In this document: in pieces, positions 48,092 to 56,370 of the stretch
Layout: every line of letters starts with the position of its first letter
Numbering within the stretch: position 1 is the stretch's first letter
Origin: JAFGOG01 sp034429215
Lineage (GTDB): Bacteria; Chloroflexota; Anaerolineae; JAAYZQ01
Direction: 5' to 3'
DNA length: 64,000 bases
NCBI GenBank assembly: GCA_034429215.1
Contig: DAOUGI010000039.1
Span: 1 to 64,000 of the forward strand
The notes under the pieces: generated by a model
The model's database searches: none
The model's input: the letters and a program-made list of their open reading frames with translations, nothing else
Told to the model about the DNA's origin: nothing
Program-made: the position numbers and the translations under genes

Positions 48092-49309
48092 TTCATACCG
48101 CAGCGCGTCAATCGGGTTCAACCTGGCCGCGCGCAGGGCCGGGTAGGTGCCAAAGATCAGGCCGATGGCGCTGGCTACACCGACGGCCAAGAGCACCACG
48201 CCCGGCGTCACCTGGGTCGTCAGTTGATCGGAGAGGTTAGAGATGAGCGAGGCCCCGGTAATGCCGAGGAGGATGCCGAGCACACCCCCGACAAAGCTCA
48301 GAACGATCGCCTCGAGCAGGAATTGGATGAGGATGTCGCGGCGGGTGGCGCCCACCGACTTGCGGATGCCAACTTCGTGGGTCCGCTCGGTGACCGACAC
48401 GAGCATGATGTTCATGATGCCGATGCCGCCCACCAGCAGGCTGATCCCGGCGATCGCCCCCAGAAAGATGGTCAGGATGCCGGTAATCGCGCCGGCGATG
48501 TCCAGGATCGCCTGCTGGCTGGTGACCTGAAAGTCGTCGGGTGCGTCGGACGCCAGGTTGTGACGCTCGCGGAGCAGGCTCGTGATCTGCTTGATGGCAG
48601 CGTCCACCTGGCTGTCGTCGGCCACGCTGGCATAGATGGCCGCCACCGGCTGCTCGCCCGATAGGGTGCGCTGGGTGAAAAAGCGCGACTGGGCCGTGGT
48701 CAGCGGCACATAGACGCTGTCGTCCTCGTTGCCAAGACCGCCCTGTTCCTTCAGCACGCCCACTACCTCGAACTGCACGCCGTCAATGGTGATCGTCTGA
48801 CCCACCGGATAGTCGCCGTCGGCAAACAGCTCGCTATAAGCTGCCCAGCCGAGCACCGCCACCCGCGCCTGGTCGGCCAGGTCGGCTTCTGTCAGCAGGC
48901 CGCCCAGGATCACCTCCAGGTTGCGCACCCTGGCGTGCTGGCTGTTGGTGCCGGTGACGGTCAGGTTCGTGGCATTCTCGCCGTAGGCCACTTGCAGTGA
49001 GCCGTTCAATACCGGAGCCACGGCCACCAACGACGGGGCGTTGAACGGGTCGGTCAGGGCCTCAGCATCGGCTGAGGTCACGTAGGCCGGCCGGGTCGAG
49101 TCCTCCGGTCGGTCGGCGGTGATGAACACCATGTTCGAGCCGATGCTCTCGATCTGGCCGGTGATGCTCTCCTGCACCCCCTGGCCTACCGACAGCAGTG
49201 TCACCACCGACCCCACGCCGATGATGATGCCCAGCATCGTCAGGATCGCCCGCATTTTGTTCGTCGCCAGGCCGGTGACGGCCGTGCGAAGGCTTTCGAG
49301 AATGTTCAT
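48089..49309 (-). CDS. MacB-type ABC transporter permease
   Basis: A 406-residue protein with one span at residues 20-42, a large extracytoplasmic domain (45-270) and three C-terminal spans, the MacB/FtsX plan. The conserved cytoplasmic loop is TERTHEVGIRKSVGATRRDIL. The N-terminus NILESLRTAVTGLATNKMRAILTML is typical. The ATPase is encoded separately upstream with a 4-nt overlap, unlike the fused E. coli MacB. With the adaptor it would form a mechanotransmission-type exporter for peptides, lipids or antibiotics. Confidence 0.92.
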   Translation of the reverse strand: MNILESLRTAVTGLATNKMRAILTMLGIIIGVGSVVTLLSVGQGVQESITGQIESIGSNMVFITADRPEDSTRPAYVTSADAEALTDPFNAPSLVAVAPVLNGSLQVAYGENATNLTVTGTNSQHARVRNLEVILGGLLTEADLADQARVAVLGWAAYSELFADGDYPVGQTITIDGVQFEVVGVLKEQGGLGNEDDSVYVPLTTAQSRFFTQRTLSGEQPVAAIYASVADDSQVDAAIKQITSLLRERHNLASDAPDDFQVTSQQAILDIAGAITGILTIFLGAIAGISLLVGGIGIMNIMLVSVTERTHEVGIRKSVGATRRDILIQFLLEAIVLSFVGGVLGILLGITGASLISNLSDQLTTQVTPGVVLLAVGVASAIGLIFGTYPALRAARLNPIDALRYE

Positions 49310-49983
49310 TGCAGCATCTCGTCCTTTTCGATCAGCCCATCCCGCAGGCGGACGATGCGCCGGCTCACCGCGGCGATGTCCGGATCGTGCGTTACAAACA
49401 CCACCGTGATGCCCTGCGTGTTGAGCTGCTGAAAAATGCGCAGGATCTCCTCGCCCGATTTCGAGTCCAGGTTGCCCGTTGGCTCGTCGGCCAGGATGAT
49501 GCTGGGCTGGTTGACCAGCGCCCGCGCGATGGCCACCCGCTGCTGCTGGCCGCCCGACAGCTCGTCGGGCCGGTGCCCCACCCGCTCGCTCAACCCCACC
49601 GTCTCCAGTGCCTCCCGCGCCCGCCGGCGGCGCTCGCCCGGCATGACCCCGGCATAGACCAGCGGTAGCTCCACCTGGCGCAGCGCTGTGGTCCGCGGCA
49701 GCAGGTTGAACTGCTGGAACACGAACCCCAGCTCGCGGCCGCGGATGCGCGCCAATTGCCGGTCGCTCAGTTGGCTCACGTCGCGCCCGTTCAGCAGATA
49801 GCTGCCCGAGGTGGGCGAATCGAGGCAGCCCAGCACGTTCATCAGGGTCGACTTGCCCGAGCCCGAGGCGCCCATGATGCTCAGGAACTCGCCCTTTTCC
49901 ACCCGGAGCGACACGCCGCGCAGGGCATGGACGTCCACCTCACCCATCCGATAGACCTTGGTCACGTCCTTCACTTCAATCAT
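49306..49983 (-). CDS. MacB/LolD-type ABC transporter ATPase
   Basis: A 225-residue ABC ATPase. Walker A is GASGSGKST, followed by LMNVLGCLDSPTSG; the Q-loop region is FVFQQFNLLPRTTALRQVELP; the signature is DELSGGQQQRVAIARAL; Walker B is IILADEPTGNLD. These are the LolD/MacB subgroup patterns. It overlaps the permease start and its own start overlaps the adaptor stop (both ATGA), so all three genes are translationally coupled. Confidence 0.95.
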   Translation of the reverse strand: MIEVKDVTKVYRMGEVDVHALRGVSLRVEKGEFLSIMGASGSGKSTLMNVLGCLDSPTSGSYLLNGRDVSQLSDRQLARIRGRELGFVFQQFNLLPRTTALRQVELPLVYAGVMPGERRRRAREALETVGLSERVGHRPDELSGGQQQRVAIARALVNQPSIILADEPTGNLDSKSGEEILRIFQQLNTQGITVVFVTHDPDIAAVSRRIVRLRDGLIEKDEMLQ

Positions 49984-51557
49984 GGCCGTATACCTCCACC
50001 CCCGCCGCCGAACATCCCAAAACCTTGGTTCTGATCCGTGGACGTCTGGACCTGCGGCAGAACCAGCACATCGCCCTCGCTGACGCCCTCCACGATCTGC
50101 GTCTGGGTGCCGTCGCGCAGGCCGATCTTTACCTCGACCGTCTCGGTTGCCCCCAGGGCGCGCTGGAGCGTCACATAATAGCGGCCCGCCTCACGGTCGG
50201 CGGTGATGGCCCGGTTGGGCGCCAGCAGAGCATCGTCGGCGCGGGCCGCCACGATCGACACTTCGGAAGTCATCCCCAGCCGGACGGGCAGCGCCCCCAC
50301 TGCAAAGGCGATGCGGGCGTCGTACGCCTGCGCGCCGCCGACGGTGGTCGCCGTGGGCGCAATGTGGGCCAGCGTGCCGTCCACCGTCTGCCCGCTGAGC
50401 GCGCTAAAGCGCAGGTGCACCGTCTGCCCCTCGGCGAGCTGGCCCACATCCACCTCATCCACCTGGATATCCACGAACAGGGCCGTGGTGTTGTCCAGGA
50501 CAAAGGCCGGCGAGCCGGGCGAGCCCCACTCGCCCGGCTCCACGTTCACCGCCACTACAGTGCTGTCGAATGGCGCCTTGAGCACCGCCTTGTCGAGCTG
50601 CGATTGGGCCTCCTGGAGCGACACCTGCGCCTGGTCCACGCTGGCCTGCGCCACGGCCACGTCGTCGGCATTGGGCTGCGCCTCTAGCTGGGCGAGCTGC
50701 GCCTTGGCCTGGGCCACCTGGGCTGCGGCCGCGGCCAGCTCGCTGGGGGTGGGACTCGTCTTGAGCTGGGCCAGTGAGGCTTCGGCCTGCCGCACCTGGG
50801 CTCGGGCCGCGGCCAGCTCGCGGGCGGTGGGATGGTTCTTCGCCGCGTTGTAGGCGGCCTTGGCCCGCTCGTACTCGATGGTGGCCGCCTGGAGGTTGAG
50901 CGCCTCGGACCGCATGGCGATATCGGCCCTGTCCTTGACCCGGTCATAGGCTGCCTGCGCCTGCTGGAGCGACGCCTCGGCGTTGTCCAGCGCTGCCTGG
51001 ACCGAGGCCAGGTCGGCCGCCGTCGGCCCGGCCTTGACCTCGTCATAGCTTGCCTTCGCGCTGTCCAACGATGCCTGGGCCGAGGCGAGGTCCTCCTTGG
51101 TCGGTCCGGCTTTGGTCCGGTCATAGCTGGCCTGGGCGCTGGCGAGCGATGCCTGGGCCGAGGCCAGATCCTCAGCGCTGACCGGCTCCTGCGCCTGGCG
51201 CAAACGGGCCTGCGCCGAGGCGAGGCTGGCCTGGGCCTGCGCTATCTGGAACTGGAGTGAGGTAGTGTCCAGCTCGGCCAGCGTGTCGCCGGCCTGCACC
51301 TGCTGGCCCTCCTGCACCAGGACCTGCGCAATACGGCCGCTGGATTCGAACGAAAGCGTCACCTCGCTCTGTGGGGCTACGTTGCCCGTGGCGCTGACCG
51401 TCTGCTCGATGCTGCCCCGGCTGACGACCGCCGTCGAGGTCGCCGCTGCGCCGTCGGCCGCGGCAGGCGGCCTGGGCCCCAGCACAAAAAAGGCAATGAC
51501 CCCGATCACGCAGGCGGCAACGATCAAGATGCCCCCGATCCTCAAGACTTTTTTCAT
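49980..51557 (-). CDS. HlyD/MacA-type periplasmic adaptor with extended coiled coil
   Basis: A 525-residue adaptor. Signal anchor (residues 5-27), lipoyl half-motif VSATGNVAPQSEVTLSF...VLVQEGQQVQAGDTLAELD, a long helical hairpin (about residues 105-330), then the beta-barrel and membrane-proximal domains (APFDSTVVAVNVEPGEWGSPG...LVVDIQ-like FVDIQVDEVDVGQLAEGQ). The hairpin contains three repeats of about 26 residues of the form EDLASAQASLASAQASYD/KAGPT, which makes it longer than MacA. The C-terminus is Gly-rich (FGMFGGGGGGIRP). The ATG at 51557 has GAGGGAAGGTGAA. Confidence 0.9.
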   Translation of the reverse strand: MKKVLRIGGILIVAACVIGVIAFFVLGPRPPAAADGAAATSTAVVSRGSIEQTVSATGNVAPQSEVTLSFESSGRIAQVLVQEGQQVQAGDTLAELDTTSLQFQIAQAQASLASAQARLRQAQEPVSAEDLASAQASLASAQASYDRTKAGPTKEDLASAQASLDSAKASYDEVKAGPTAADLASVQAALDNAEASLQQAQAAYDRVKDRADIAMRSEALNLQAATIEYERAKAAYNAAKNHPTARELAAARAQVRQAEASLAQLKTSPTPSELAAAAAQVAQAKAQLAQLEAQPNADDVAVAQASVDQAQVSLQEAQSQLDKAVLKAPFDSTVVAVNVEPGEWGSPGSPAFVLDNTTALFVDIQVDEVDVGQLAEGQTVHLRFSALSGQTVDGTLAHIAPTATTVGGAQAYDARIAFAVGALPVRLGMTSEVSIVAARADDALLAPNRAITADREAGRYYVTLQRALGATETVEVKIGLRDGTQTQIVEGVSEGDVLVLPQVQTSTDQNQGFGMFGGGGGGIRP

Positions 51558-51586
51558 TTCACCTTCCCTCCACACGCCAAGAATAC

Positions 51587-51652
51587 AGCAGAGGCGGCTC
51601 CCACGCCGCCGGTTGCTTGCATCAATGGCGCCTCTGCCGGGCGTGGGAGCCC
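51587..51652. repeat. Interspersed inverted repeat (GCGGCTCCCACGCCGC type)
   Basis: A 12-bp arm GGCTCCCACGCC (51596-51607) is inverted at 51640-51651, with an outer GCAGAGGCG/CGCCTCTGC pairing. The left half closely matches 35488-35514, so this is a dispersed element of the genome. Confidence 0.6.
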
Positions 51653-51750
51653 GGCCTGCTAATTTCCAAAGACCTTGAATATCATACCAGGCAACAGCCA
51701 TCTGCAAAAGTGCTGTCCGTCACTTCCCGGACCGTGACAAAAGTCATGGG

Positions 51751-51779
51751 TTGACAGAAGGCCGCTGCGCGGTTACAAT
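51751..51779 (+). promoter_or_regulatory. Consensus promoter without a clear gene
   Basis: TTGACA (51751-51756), 17-nt spacer, TACAAT (51774-51779). Downstream there is only a 24-codon ORF (51789-51863, MAVLDIALSCWCGEAQCW...) and degenerate sequence before the gene at 52149. Confidence 0.7.
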
Positions 51780-52148
51780 GATTCTTTGATGGCGGTGCTC
51801 GATATTGCGTTGAGCTGCTGGTGCGGCGAGGCACAGTGCTGGCGCGACAAGACAGGTTTTTAGATCCCAGATAAGAACTATGCCCACAGTACGCATGTAT
51901 GAAGGCGATGCAGAGATCGAATCCATCTTGGCGGAGGCCCGGTTAATTACCAAGACAGACCTGGGGTGGATCTTCTCGAAATTGCCTGCGGCGCGGATGA
52001 GCGAACGGTTGTCGGCTGGCAAGGGTGCTCGGGCAAGCATTGCCAGTGGGTACACGAGCTGATATCTCTCAAGAATGCATTCTCTGCATGGATCTGTGCT
52101 GGGGCTCCCGCAAGGTAGGTAGAGTGTCTGGCTACACGGAGGTGAACC
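51780..52148 (+). pseudogene. Degenerate region, possible transposase remnant
   Basis: About 370 bases without an intact gene. One frame around 51965-52125 reads GVDLLEIACGADERTVVGW, then QGCSGKHCQWVHELI, which resembles the HTH part of an insertion-sequence transposase (DERTVxxWxxxxGxHCxxVHE pattern); it stops after about 54 codons. A 60-codon ORF (51880-52062) overlaps it in another frame and is probably chance. The similarity is from memory and is weak. Confidence 0.35.
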
Positions 52149-52862
52149 ATGATCTCACGCCGAGAGTTTGAGCGCGAGAGAACGGAATCTTTCGCACTGA
52201 ATTTGTTCTGGGCTCTTGAGTCGTGGACTGATTCTATCAAGCGTAGGGAAGATGACGATGACTTACCCGAAGACAGGCCAAAGCTAGAGAGAGCGCTTCG
52301 GCATGGATTCTTTATGCGTGTTAGCCAGTTGTTATGGATAGTAGACAAAAACTATCGAAGGTTGTACGCGCATTCAGTTACTTACGAACAGGCAGAGTTA
52401 GAAGAGGTTCATCTGAATGATAGAATAGGCCAGGCAATCGATTATACCCGCCCGTTCTTCGACATCATGGGCTCTAGCATCGCAGTTTCAGACTCTCCTC
52501 GAGTCGCCGTCAAAGCTGAGAAAGCGACAAGCGATTGGCTCTTTACGTTCGTGACTTGGTGGATCCTCGATGCATGGCCTGATGGCCAGATTACGGTAGA
52601 TTTCATCGCTGATGAAGAGAAAGTACGAATCATCTTTCAGGATCCTAACCGAGTGTACCATTCCGGAGATCATCAAACGAGATCCCACGGCAACTTGGAT
52701 CTTTGGGCTTGCCTCATCGAGCATTTGGCTGTCGTTGAGTATCATGGCTGGTGTGTCTTTCCAAGCGGAAAAGGAGCAGCAGGTAGGCTTGAAATTATCT
52801 TACCCCTGCGTCCTCCCACGGCGGAGGAATTGGATAGCCCGCTGCCCACCTGGATACAATGA
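52149..52862 (+). CDS. Hypothetical protein, possibly a degenerate GHKL-type ATPase
   Basis: A 237-residue protein with clearly lower GC than its neighbours. The N-terminal part is helical and charged (ISRREFERERTESFALNLFW). The middle (KATSDWLFTFVTWWILDAW...QITVDFIADEEKVRIIFQDP) and end (NLDLWACLIEHLAVVEYHGW...GRLEIILPL) follow the order of a histidine-kinase ATPase domain (N-box helix, strand, G2-like helix, last strand), but the catalytic Asn and Gly motifs are not recognisable. A good ribosome site (GGAGGTGA) precedes the ATG. Probably acquired by transfer; function unknown. Confidence 0.6.
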   Translation: MISRREFERERTESFALNLFWALESWTDSIKRREDDDDLPEDRPKLERALRHGFFMRVSQLLWIVDKNYRRLYAHSVTYEQAELEEVHLNDRIGQAIDYTRPFFDIMGSSIAVSDSPRVAVKAEKATSDWLFTFVTWWILDAWPDGQITVDFIADEEKVRIIFQDPNRVYHSGDHQTRSHGNLDLWACLIEHLAVVEYHGWCVFPSGKGAAGRLEIILPLRPPTAEELDSPLPTWIQ

Positions 52863-52866
52863 ATCA

Positions 52867-53043
52867 ATGCAAGTCTCTGCTACAGACCCTTTTGGGAATC
52901 CGCAAATGGCCTGGGCTCCAGTTTCTTTGCTTATTATGGAGCTGATGGACAAATACTTGGAGCATTGGGAACAACAAGTAGATTTAGAAAGGATGCAATG
53001 TGGCTTTTGGCACTCGAAAGCATACGGTCAGGAATTGGGATAG
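52867..53043 (+). CDS. Short hypothetical ORF
   Basis: 58 codons, starting 4 nt after the previous gene's stop and ending 3 nt before the next ORF. The translation (MQVSATDPFGNPQMAWAPVS...LMDKYLEHWEQQVDLERM) has reasonable composition and shares the low GC of the preceding gene. There is no ribosome site. It may be a small protein or a decayed gene end. Confidence 0.35.
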   Translation: MQVSATDPFGNPQMAWAPVSLLIMELMDKYLEHWEQQVDLERMQCGFWHSKAYGQELG

Positions 53044-53046
53044 GGA

Positions 53047-55026
53047 TTGTCACGCGCATTGTGGGCTGATCTGATCCTTCTCGGTGTGCTCATCCTAACG
53101 TTGGTGCTCCCCGGCTCGGCTGTTGAGCTGCGCCCTGTTGCGGCGCCAACCTACTACACCGGCTGGGCGATGGAGGCCTATCCCGAGCAGTCGGCGGCCG
53201 GCATGGAGGCCATGGTCCGGCGCGTGACCCGCGCCGGGGCCAACATCGTCTGGATCGGCCACAACAACCCCGGCGAGGTCGACCCGGCCAAGGTCGAGCC
53301 GGGCCTGTCCTACGCCGTCTACGAAGCCTACCTGGATCCTTCCGGCCCTCGCCACGGGGCAGCCGTGGCCATGGTCGACGCCCAGCACCGGCTGCTGGCC
53401 GCCTGCCGCGCCGTTGGGGTCAAGGTCGTCCTGCCGGTCGGCTACCAGATCCAGATGGGCGCCGCCTGGAACGGCCGCCACCCCGACAGCCTGCGCCTCG
53501 ACGCCCAGGGCCGGCCGCTCGACATCTTTGGCGGCGGCGTCAGCGCCTCCTTCTACGCGCCGGCCTACCGCCGCGACATCGAGGCCTACTACCGCTGGAT
53601 CGACGCCGAGTTCGCCCGCCCCTACGCCGACCTGCTGTTGATGCTCAACCTGGCCGACGAGCCGATCGGCGGCGACTATTCCTCCTTTGCCGAGGCCGAG
53701 TTCCGGCAGCAGTGCGGCTTTGACTTTGCCGGCGTGGGCGATGACCCCCGGCGCCAACGGCAGCTCGGCGAGTTCCAGTCGCACTACGTGGCCGAATACG
53801 CCGCCTACAGCGCCGGGCTGTGGGCCGGCATCCACCCCGGCCTGCCGGTGACCATGTCGTTCGACGGCGCCCAGGCCCGCCTGGCCTTTACCCTGCCCGA
53901 TGTCGAGGCGCTCTTCCGCGACACGCCCTCCAACTTTGTGGTCACCTTTGATGCCTACCCCCGCGACGGCCTGCCCAACGTCGCCCTGAGCGACGGCGAT
54001 CTGAACGGCCTGTTCCTGCTGGCCCGCTCGGTTGGCCTCTATTCGGCGCGCTACCACAAGTCGGTGTGGCTGTGGGCCGCGGCCAACCGCTGGGGCCTGA
54101 GCCAGGCCAGCTCCGACCCCGGCACCATATCCGACGCCGTGGCCAACGGCCTTTACCTGGCCCTGCTGGTGCGCCAGGCCGGCGGCGACCTGCGCGGCAT
54201 CGCCTATTGGAACTATAACGTCAAGGAGCAGGGACTGTACAACGACACCCACCCCACCGCCTACGACGTCGAGGCCATGTTCGCCAGGGTGTCGGCCGTC
54301 TTGCCGGCGCTCCGCCGGCTGATGGCTGCCCCGGCCCAACGGCCCGCCGTGCTGCTCCTGGTGCCCCCTGCCGTGGCTCACCGGCAGATCGGCGCGGCCC
54401 AGGAATCGGTCCGGCTGGAGGGCCAGCCCTATTCCCGCCTGGCGATCCTGGCCAAGGACAACGTCAACACCGCGGTCGTCGGCTCGCTGCGCGGCTGGTC
54501 GCTGGAGGGGGTGCGGGCCGTTGTCGTGGTATCGCCGGGCAGCGAATACCTCCAATCCGGCGATCTGGACGCGCTGCGCGGCTGGCTGGCCCGCGGCGGC
54601 CGGCTGGTTACCTCACAGGGTGTGGCCGAGGCGCTCCTAGATCCCGGCCGCGGCGAGCCCGACCGGGTCTGGACCGGCCTGGTAGTGCGCTTTGGGAGCC
54701 TGTACGTGGCGCAGCAGGGCGTGCCGACCCTCTTTGAAGACGCCCGGCGCCAGGAGCTGGGCAGCTTTTGGCAGGAGCTGCTTGGCCTGGATGCCGCCCG
54801 GCCCGGCTACCGGGTGATCGGCCCTGCCGCGGCGCTCTACTACCACCGCGGCCCCGACCCGGTAGCGGTCAGCCTGAGCCTGCCCTCGAACGCCGCCGGC
54901 TATCGCTACGACGCCCAGGCCCGGCCCGTCGAGCGGCTGCGCGGCGCGGCCATAACTGCCACCTTGGGGCGGCGGGAGTATCTGTTTGTGACCGTGGCGC
55001 CGCCGCTCAGGCCCAGCCGCAGGTAA
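53047..55026 (+). CDS. Membrane-anchored glycoside-hydrolase-like TIM-barrel protein
   Basis: A 659-residue protein with an N-terminal signal anchor (ALWADLILLGVLILTLVLPG). Residues about 35-420 look like a glycosidase TIM barrel: GANIVWIGHNNPGEV, VGVKVVLPVGYQIQ, LLLMLNLADEPIGGDY (Glu is a candidate acid/base), VVTFDAYPRDG and IAYWNYNVKEQGLYND. Residues about 425-600 resemble a GATase-like accessory domain (VRAVVVVSPGSEYLQSGDLDALRGWLARGGRLV), as in GH42-type beta-galactosidases, and the end is a small beta domain. The TTG at 53047 is the first usable start. Substrate unknown; an exact GH family could not be assigned. Confidence 0.65.
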   Translation: MSRALWADLILLGVLILTLVLPGSAVELRPVAAPTYYTGWAMEAYPEQSAAGMEAMVRRVTRAGANIVWIGHNNPGEVDPAKVEPGLSYAVYEAYLDPSGPRHGAAVAMVDAQHRLLAACRAVGVKVVLPVGYQIQMGAAWNGRHPDSLRLDAQGRPLDIFGGGVSASFYAPAYRRDIEAYYRWIDAEFARPYADLLLMLNLADEPIGGDYSSFAEAEFRQQCGFDFAGVGDDPRRQRQLGEFQSHYVAEYAAYSAGLWAGIHPGLPVTMSFDGAQARLAFTLPDVEALFRDTPSNFVVTFDAYPRDGLPNVALSDGDLNGLFLLARSVGLYSARYHKSVWLWAAANRWGLSQASSDPGTISDAVANGLYLALLVRQAGGDLRGIAYWNYNVKEQGLYNDTHPTAYDVEAMFARVSAVLPALRRLMAAPAQRPAVLLLVPPAVAHRQIGAAQESVRLEGQPYSRLAILAKDNVNTAVVGSLRGWSLEGVRAVVVVSPGSEYLQSGDLDALRGWLARGGRLVTSQGVAEALLDPGRGEPDRVWTGLVVRFGSLYVAQQGVPTLFEDARRQELGSFWQELLGLDAARPGYRVIGPAAALYYHRGPDPVAVSLSLPSNAAGYRYDAQARPVERLRGAAITATLGRREYLFVTVAPPLRPSRR

Positions 55027-55032
55027 CGATCT

Positions 55033-55061
55033 TTGCTTTTTTGCGGCAGTTGGGTTATAAT
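55033..55061 (+). promoter_or_regulatory. Promoter of the PLP-lyase operon
   Basis: TTGCTT (55033-55038), 17-nt spacer, TATAAT (55056-55061). The leader (about 100 nt) contains two tiny ORFs (55060-55083 and 55080-55148) of unclear meaning. Confidence 0.7.
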
Positions 55062-55167
55062 GAATCTGCCTCACTGCAAATGATCCATACCTTTGCTCCC
55101 GTGCTGAGCGAAGCCAATTCACTTGTGCTGCTAGAGGCATATCTGTAGAACACAGCGGAGTGGTCAC

Positions 55168-56370
55168 GTGTTTAAGAACAAGAGCGTCTTTACCCAGGCG
55201 GTCCATGCCGGTGAGCGCGGGCCGAGGCCCGATTTTGACTCGGTCAGCACCCCAATCTATCCCTCCGTCGGCTACCTCTATGATGAGATGGACGACCTCG
55301 ACGGCGTCTTTGCCGGACAGCGGGACGGCTATGTCTACCCGCGCTACGGCAGCCCGACGGTCGCCGCCTTTGAGCAGGCCGTGGCCGTCCTGGAAGGGGC
55401 CGAGGATGCCGTTGCCTTTGCCTCGGGCATGGCTGCCATCCACGTTGCCCTGTTGGGCGCAAATCTGCGCAGCGGCGCGGCCGTGGTCTCGGCCGCCAAC
55501 GTCTATGGCGCAACCTACGCCCTGCTCGACAAGGTGTTCGTTGCCCAGGGCGTCCGCGTCCGCTTTGTCGATATTACCGACCTCGATCAGGTGGCCGCCG
55601 CCGTTGCCGCCGAGCGTCCCGCCGCCCTGCTGTGCGAGATCATCTCCAACCCGCTGCTCAAGGTCGCCGACGTCCCGGCCCTGGCCGAGATCGCCCACGC
55701 CGCCGGAGCCGCCCTGCTGGTCGATAACACCTTCGCCAGTCCCTACCTCTTTCGCCCGCTGGACCATGGCGCCGACTATGTCCTTCACTCGGCGACCAAG
55801 TACCTGGGCGGCCATGGCGACTTGATGGCCGGCGTGGTCGCCTGCTCGGCGGCCCGCGGCCGCGACTTGCGCGAGCGGCAAAAGCTGTTGGGGGCCAACC
55901 TGGGCCCGCAGGAGGCATGGCTGGCCCTTCGTGGCCTCAAAACCCTGCCGCTGCGCATGCGCCAGCACTGCGCCAACGCCCAAATCGTGGCCGAGTGGCT
56001 GGCCGGACACCCGGCCATAGCCCGCGTCAACTACCCCGGCCTACCCGATCATCCCCAGCACGACCTGGCCGCACGACTGTTCGGCGGGCGGGGCTTTGGC
56101 GGCATGGTCAGCTTTGACCTGCGCGGCGCGACCCAGGCCCAGGTCTTTAGCTTCATGGAGGCGCTGGAGCTGGTCCTGCCGGCCACCACCCTGGGTGACG
56201 TCTACAGCCTGACCCTCTACCCGGCCCACTCCTCTCACCGTTACGTGGCGCCCGAGGTCCGGGCCGCGCTGGGCATCGGCGACGGGCTGGTGCGCCTGAG
56301 TGTGGGGATCGAGGATGCCGCCGACATTATCGCCGATCTGGCCCAAGCCTTGGAGCGAATGACCAAATGA
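55168..56370 (+). CDS. Cys/Met-metabolism PLP-dependent lyase (methionine gamma-lyase/cystathionine gamma-synthase family)
   Basis: A 400-residue PLP enzyme of normal length. Family motifs: STPIYPSVGY, YPRYGSPT, FASGMAAIHVALL, VDNTFASPYLFRPLDHGAD and the PLP lysine in LHSATKYLGGHGD; the C-terminal lobe has RLSVGIEDAADIIADL. It catalyses gamma- or beta-elimination or replacement on sulfur amino acids; a catabolic gamma-lyase would yield 2-oxobutyrate. Its place in an operon with a cyclodeaminase-like enzyme and a lactate-permease-type carrier favours catabolism over methionine synthesis. The GTG start at 55168 has GGAG upstream. Confidence 0.9.
   Translation: MFKNKSVFTQAVHAGERGPRPDFDSVSTPIYPSVGYLYDEMDDLDGVFAGQRDGYVYPRYGSPTVAAFEQAVAVLEGAEDAVAFASGMAAIHVALLGANLRSGAAVVSAANVYGATYALLDKVFVAQGVRVRFVDITDLDQVAAAVAAERPAALLCEIISNPLLKVADVPALAEIAHAAGAALLVDNTFASPYLFRPLDHGADYVLHSATKYLGGHGDLMAGVVACSAARGRDLRERQKLLGANLGPQEAWLALRGLKTLPLRMRQHCANAQIVAEWLAGHPAIARVNYPGLPDHPQHDLAARLFGGRGFGGMVSFDLRGATQAQVFSFMEALELVLPATTLGDVYSLTLYPAHSSHRYVAPEVRAALGIGDGLVRLSVGIEDAADIIADLAQALERMTK

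Noticed and set aside
51880..52062. A 60-residue protein gene after the orphan promoter
   Set aside because: No ribosome site, no family pattern, and it overlaps a better transposase-like remnant in another frame.
55060..55148. Leader peptides controlling the PLP-lyase operon
   Set aside because: Two tiny ORFs exist after the promoter but lack a run of regulatory Met or Cys codons and no attenuator hairpin was seen.
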